This document shows, piece after piece, positions 6,395 through 9,435 of a stretch of DNA of 9,435 nt. Within the stretch, counting starts at the first letter, position 1. Every line of letters starts with the position of its first letter. The DNA is from an uncultured Bacteroidota bacterium (GTDB lineage Bacteria; Bacteroidota; Bacteroidia; Flavobacteriales; Flavobacteriaceae). Below the pieces are notes generated by a model, which was not told where the DNA came from, searched no databases, and worked only from the letters and a program-made list of their open reading frames with translations. The DNA lies in the NCBI GenBank assembly GCA_903819815.1, contig CAIJFC010000285.1:1-9435 (forward strand). Direction: 5' to 3'. A program made the position numbers and the translations under genes.

Positions 6395-6427
6395 AAAAAA
6401 GACTACAAATAATTGCAGTCTTTTTTT
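6395..6427. terminator. Two-way intrinsic terminator between ybaB and the M3 peptidase gene
   Basis: AAAAAAGACT (6395-6404) pairs with AGTCTTTTTT (6417-6426). After one A-C mismatch the stem continues with CAA/TTG around an ATAA loop. Seven T (6421-6427) follow on the plus strand, and the A run supplies T on the minus strand, so both converging genes can end here. Confidence 0.88.
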
Positions 6428-6446
6428 ATATAAAAACTAGATAATA

Positions 6447-8567
6447 TTAAAATCCAGCATTTTTTAAATACGGCGCTACTTCCATTTCATGACCAATAAA
6501 ATCTTTGAACGCTTTATTTAAATCGACACTATTACCAACAGATAAAATGAATTTTCTGAAACGTTCACCGTTTTCTCTGGTCATACCACCATTAGCCTCC
6601 ATCCAATCGTAAGCATTATAATCAAGGGTTTTTGACCAAGTATAAGCATAATATCCTGAAGAATATCCGCCACTCCAAATATGAGCAAAATAAGGAGAAT
6701 GGTATCTTGTAGGCACTTCATTTACCAAAAGACCATATTTAGCTAAAGCTTCTTTTTCGAATACCAGAGCTGGTTTAAAATCAGATTCTTTTTCAACACT
6801 ATGCCAAGCCATATCTAAGGTTGCGGCTGCCAATAATTCGGTTACGTCATACCCTTTATTAAAGGTGTCGGCTTTTTTTATTTTATCAATTAATTCTTGA
6901 GGAATTGGTTCTTTAGTTAGATAGTGAATTGCATAATTCTTTAAAACTGCTGGGTCTAAAGCCGCGTGTTCATTAATTTGAGAAGGGAATTCTACATAAT
7001 CACGTGGTACTGAAGTACCTGAAAGGGTAACATATTGTTGGTTGGCAAACAATCCGTGCAGCGTGTGTCCAAACTCGTGAAACATAGTTGTTACATCATC
7101 AAAACTAATTAAAGAAGGTTTACCATCTGCGGGTTTAGTGAAATTATAAACATTCACAATTACCGGTTTTTGATCTAAATAATGCGATTGATTTACAAAA
7201 TTATTCATCCATGCACCACCATTTTTATTGTCTCTTGTATAGAAATCCAAGTAATAAATAGCCATTGAATTTCCATTATTATCGAACACCTCATAAGCTA
7301 CTACATCTGAATTGTAAACAGGTAAATCTTTACGTTCTTTAAACGTGATTCCATACATTTGCTTTGCAGCAAAAAATACCCCTTTTTCAAGTACTGTAGT
7401 CAATTCAAAGTACGGTTTGATCTGACTTTCATCTAAATCGTATTTTGCTTTACGAACTTGTTCTGAATAAAAATTCCAATCCCATGGTTCTAATTTAAAA
7501 CCTCCATTTTGAGAATCAATTATTTCTTGAATTTCTTTAGCTTCATTTTTTGCCTTTGCTACAGCTGGTTTTGCAATTTGAGCCAATAAATTCATAGCAT
7601 TAGTTGGAGTTTTAGCCATTTGATCTTGTAAACGCCATTCAGCATAGCTTTTCTTACCCATTAATTTGGCTTTTTGTAAACGTAGTTTAGCCATTTTTAA
7701 TAGAATTTCTCTAGTATCACCATCGTCATTTTTCTCCGCTCTAGTCCATGAAGACTTGAATAATTTCTCTCTTGTAGCTCTGTTTTGAAGACTTGGTAAT
7801 AAGGGTTGTTGTGTAGTATTTAACAATCCTATTAAGTATTTTCCATCGTGACCAGCTTCTGTAGCTCTTGTTTTTGCTGCTGCTATTTCATCACTACTTA
7901 ATCCGTCTAAATCAGATTCTGTGTCAAAAAGTACAGCTCCGTTTTTTCTAGCAGTTAATAGTTTAGTACCAAAGGAAGTTCCAAGGGTGGCCAATTCACT
8001 ATTAATTTTTTTCATCTTTTCCTTATTTGGTGAAGATAAATTAGCTCCAGCCAACTCAAACTGTTGTAAATAATACTCCGTCAATTTTATATCTTCTCCT
8101 TTTAATAAATTTAAATCAATCTCTTTGATTCTTTGATACAACTTACTGTTTAGGTAGATTTTATCATTGTGAGCAGAAAAAATAGATGCATATTCTTCAT
8201 CAATCGCTTGTAAAGTTGGATTCGTATTTGAACCTGTTAAGTTGGAAAAAATACCTACAGCTCTATACAAATCAACGCCGCTAATTTCCAATGCCAAAAC
8301 AGTATTCTCAAAGGTTGGCTTTGCAGTATTATTGGCAATAGCTTCAATTTCTTTATCATGAACTTTTAAGCCATAATCAAATGCGGGTTTAAAGTGCTCG
8401 TCTTTAATTCTATCAAAATGAGGTGCTTGATATTGCAAAGTACTTCTTTGAAGTAAGGGATTTTTCATAAGACTATTTGTTTTTTCTAAACCACCTGTCT
8501 GAGATTGCGCCGAAAACGCAAATAAAAATAAGACACTAGTAGCAATAATTTTTTTACTTATTTTCAT
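6447..8567 (-). CDS. dcp: Exported M3-family zinc peptidase, peptidyl-dipeptidase Dcp type
   Basis: The 706-residue protein starts with a signal peptide: basic MKISKK, hydrophobic 7-19, and a likely cleavage within FSAQSQ (18-23). There is no lipobox Cys, so the mature enzyme should be periplasmic or secreted. The zinc site is HEFGH (497-501), with ligands His497 and His501 and catalytic Glu498. Glu526 in YVEFPSQ (524-530) is the third ligand, 29 residues after the first His as in E. coli Dcp. The C-terminal block YFAHIWSGGYSSGYYAYTWS (626-645) is the Tyr/Gly-rich substrate-binding stretch of Dcp and oligopeptidase A. Dcp removes dipeptides from the C-terminus of oligopeptides. The closely related oligopeptidase A cuts internally and is usually without a leader, so the Dcp reading is better but not proven. 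The start at 8567 is fixed by the signal peptide. The gene is a single unit ending at a two-way terminator. Confidence 0.9.
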   Translation of the reverse strand: MKISKKIIATSVLFLFAFSAQSQTGGLEKTNSLMKNPLLQRSTLQYQAPHFDRIKDEHFKPAFDYGLKVHDKEIEAIANNTAKPTFENTVLALEISGVDLYRAVGIFSNLTGSNTNPTLQAIDEEYASIFSAHNDKIYLNSKLYQRIKEIDLNLLKGEDIKLTEYYLQQFELAGANLSSPNKEKMKKINSELATLGTSFGTKLLTARKNGAVLFDTESDLDGLSSDEIAAAKTRATEAGHDGKYLIGLLNTTQQPLLPSLQNRATREKLFKSSWTRAEKNDDGDTREILLKMAKLRLQKAKLMGKKSYAEWRLQDQMAKTPTNAMNLLAQIAKPAVAKAKNEAKEIQEIIDSQNGGFKLEPWDWNFYSEQVRKAKYDLDESQIKPYFELTTVLEKGVFFAAKQMYGITFKERKDLPVYNSDVVAYEVFDNNGNSMAIYYLDFYTRDNKNGGAWMNNFVNQSHYLDQKPVIVNVYNFTKPADGKPSLISFDDVTTMFHEFGHTLHGLFANQQYVTLSGTSVPRDYVEFPSQINEHAALDPAVLKNYAIHYLTKEPIPQELIDKIKKADTFNKGYDVTELLAAATLDMAWHSVEKESDFKPALVFEKEALAKYGLLVNEVPTRYHSPYFAHIWSGGYSSGYYAYTWSKTLDYNAYDWMEANGGMTRENGERFRKFILSVGNSVDLNKAFKDFIGHEMEVAPYLKNAGF

Positions 8568-8609
8568 ATTATTTGTTTTTTTTATAGGTATAAAAGTAAT
8601 GGAAAATTA

Positions 8610-8639
8610 TTGACTTTAAAATGGTTTTGAATAAATTTG
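8610..8639 (+). promoter_or_regulatory. Candidate distal trmD promoter, both elements present
   Basis: TTG (8610-8612), a 19-nt spacer and TAAATTTG (8632-8639) together give the best match in the window to the Bacteroidota -33/-7 promoter. Transcription would begin near 8646, leaving a leader of about 80 nt before trmD. Confidence 0.5.
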
Positions 8640-8647
8640 TTCAAATT
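8634..8647. repeat. Inverted repeat AATTTG-TT-CAAATT overlapping the -7 element
   Basis: The 6-bp arms are exact inverted copies around TT. The left arm overlaps the plus-strand -7 box (8632-8639); the right arm forms most of an imperfect minus-strand -7 box. The symmetry may simply reflect two back-to-back promoters. Confidence 0.35.
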
Positions 8648-8682
8648 AATAAGTCTCGATTTTAAATCCTACAAAAACATTG

Positions 8683-8690
8683 TACCTTTG
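8683..8690 (+). promoter_or_regulatory. Candidate proximal trmD -7 element
   Basis: TACCTTTG is a perfect TAnnTTTG match ending 35 nt before the trmD ATG. The position 19 nt upstream reads TTT rather than TTG (8661-8663), so the -33 element is weak. It may be the main start or work alongside the distal candidate. Confidence 0.5.
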
Positions 8691-8725
8691 AGCCTTTGCA
8701 ACTTTAAATTTTGCCTTAATTACAC

Positions 8726-9403
8726 ATGCGAATAGATATCATTACACTACTACCTGATTTATTAAGAAGTCCATTTGAGGCATCAATAATGAAGCGCGCT
8801 ATTGACAAAGGCCTTGTAGAAATACATATTCATAATTTGCGTGATTATACTACCAATAAACAAAAATCGGTTGATGATTATCCCTTTGGCGGTGGTGCAG
8901 GAATGGTAATGACGATCCAACCAATTGACGATTGTATATCCTATTTAAAAAGTCAAAGAAATTACGACGAGATCATATACATGTCGCCAGACGGAGAAAC
9001 TTTGAACCAAAAAATGGCCAATACCATGTCGATGTATGAAAATATAATTATCCTTTGCGGACATTATAAGGGGGTTGACCAGCGGGTTCGTGATCATTTT
9101 ATTACTAAAGAAATTTCAATTGGTGATTATGTATTGTCAGGTGGTGAATTAGGCGCATTGGTTTTATCTGACGCTTTAATCCGATTAATTCCTGGCGTTT
9201 TAAGCGATGAAACATCTGCTTTAACTGATAGTTTCCAAGACGGATTGTTGTCAGGGCCAATATATACTCGTCCTGCCGATTACAAAGGTTGGAAAGTCCC
9301 GGAAGTTTTAACCAGCGGAAATTTTGCTAAAATTGAAAAATGGCAAGAAGAAAAATCCTTTGAACACACTAAAAACAGAAGACCTGATTTGCTGAATGAA
9401 TAG
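8726..9403 (+). CDS. trmD: tRNA (guanine37-N1)-methyltransferase
   Basis: This 225-residue protein is a complete TrmD (E. coli about 255). It methylates G37 next to the anticodon using S-adenosylmethionine, which prevents +1 frameshifting, notably on proline codons; it works as a cytosolic dimer with a trefoil-knot SAM site. Visible signatures are MRIDIITLLPD (1-11), FGGGAGMVM (54-62), YMSPDGETL (85-93), ILCGHYKGVDQRV (109-121) and the knot stretch ISIGDYVLSGGELGAL (130-145). RLIPGVL (153-159) carries Arg153, and TDSF (167-170) carries the likely catalytic Asp168. The tail YTRPADYKGWKVPEVLTSGN (180-199) and RRPDLL (218-223) is also typical. Many bacteria have rpsP-rimM-trmD-rplS; here rpsP and rimM are not upstream, and trmD follows its own promoter region after a divergent peptidase gene. 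Whether rplS follows is beyond the window. Confidence 0.96.
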   Translation: MRIDIITLLPDLLRSPFEASIMKRAIDKGLVEIHIHNLRDYTTNKQKSVDDYPFGGGAGMVMTIQPIDDCISYLKSQRNYDEIIYMSPDGETLNQKMANTMSMYENIIILCGHYKGVDQRVRDHFITKEISIGDYVLSGGELGALVLSDALIRLIPGVLSDETSALTDSFQDGLLSGPIYTRPADYKGWKVPEVLTSGNFAKIEKWQEEKSFEHTKNRRPDLLNE

Positions 9404-9435
9404 AAATTATTTTAAATGTTGAATTTTAAATTTTA

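Larger units (their letters stand above)
8568..8725. other. Divergent intergenic region between the M3 peptidase gene and trmD
   Basis: These 158 bases carry two candidate trmD promoters and a small inverted repeat. For the M3 peptidase only imperfect -7 matches are seen on the minus strand: TTAATTTG (8649 to 8642), with a TTG 22 nt upstream (8674 to 8672), and TACTTTTA (8598 to 8591). I do not choose between them. No RNA gene was recognised. Confidence 0.5.

Noticed and set aside
1..9435. Defence system, CRISPR array, transposon or prophage
   Set aside because: Every long frame belongs to a housekeeping family, and no transposase, integrase, regularly spaced repeat array or flanking target duplication was seen.

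Overview
The window looks like chromosomal housekeeping DNA from a member of the Bacteroidota, most probably Flavobacterium or a close flavobacterial relative. The grounds are low G+C (about one third by eye, not computed), A-rich leaders without clear Shine-Dalgarno sequences, several TAnnTTTG -7 promoter elements typical of this phylum, and protein variants I associate with flavobacteria (the GRAFEF-type YebC N-terminus, the NPGHSSKDR-type PLP enzyme). No mobile element, CRISPR array, tRNA or rRNA is visible. I found no undescribed multi-gene system and do not claim one.

Layout from left to right. Positions 1-587 (-) hold the 5' third of a histidine ammonia-lyase gene (hutH), cut by the window edge. 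A 200-bp AT-rich divergent region follows. Then come gcvT (788-1870, +) and a yebC-family gene (1900-2610, +), 29 bp apart and probably co-transcribed. A two-way terminator hairpin (about 2702-2728) closes this unit and also the minus-strand unit facing it. That unit is a 685-residue oligopeptidase B (3866-5923) followed by a cystathionine beta-synthase/cysteine synthase-like enzyme (2748-3788). A 131-bp divergent region with two outward-facing -7 elements separates the oligopeptidase from the nucleoid protein YbaB/EbfC (6055-6375, +). A second two-way terminator (6395-6427) lies between ybaB and a secreted M3 peptidyl-dipeptidase (6447-8567, -). A last divergent region with good promoter candidates leads to a free-standing trmD (8726-9403, +).

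Functionally the genes fall into amino-acid catabolism and one-carbon supply (HutH, GcvT), sulfur amino-acid chemistry (the PLP enzyme), peptide turnover in two compartments (cytosolic oligopeptidase B, exported M3 peptidase) and information processing (YebC, YbaB, TrmD). They look like neighbouring transcription units rather than one pathway. All genes are intact except hutH, which is merely cut by the window. The points most worth checking are the true substrate of the PLP enzyme, a 14-nt-spaced direct repeat after yebC, the operator-like inverted repeat before hutH, and the paired divergent promoters.
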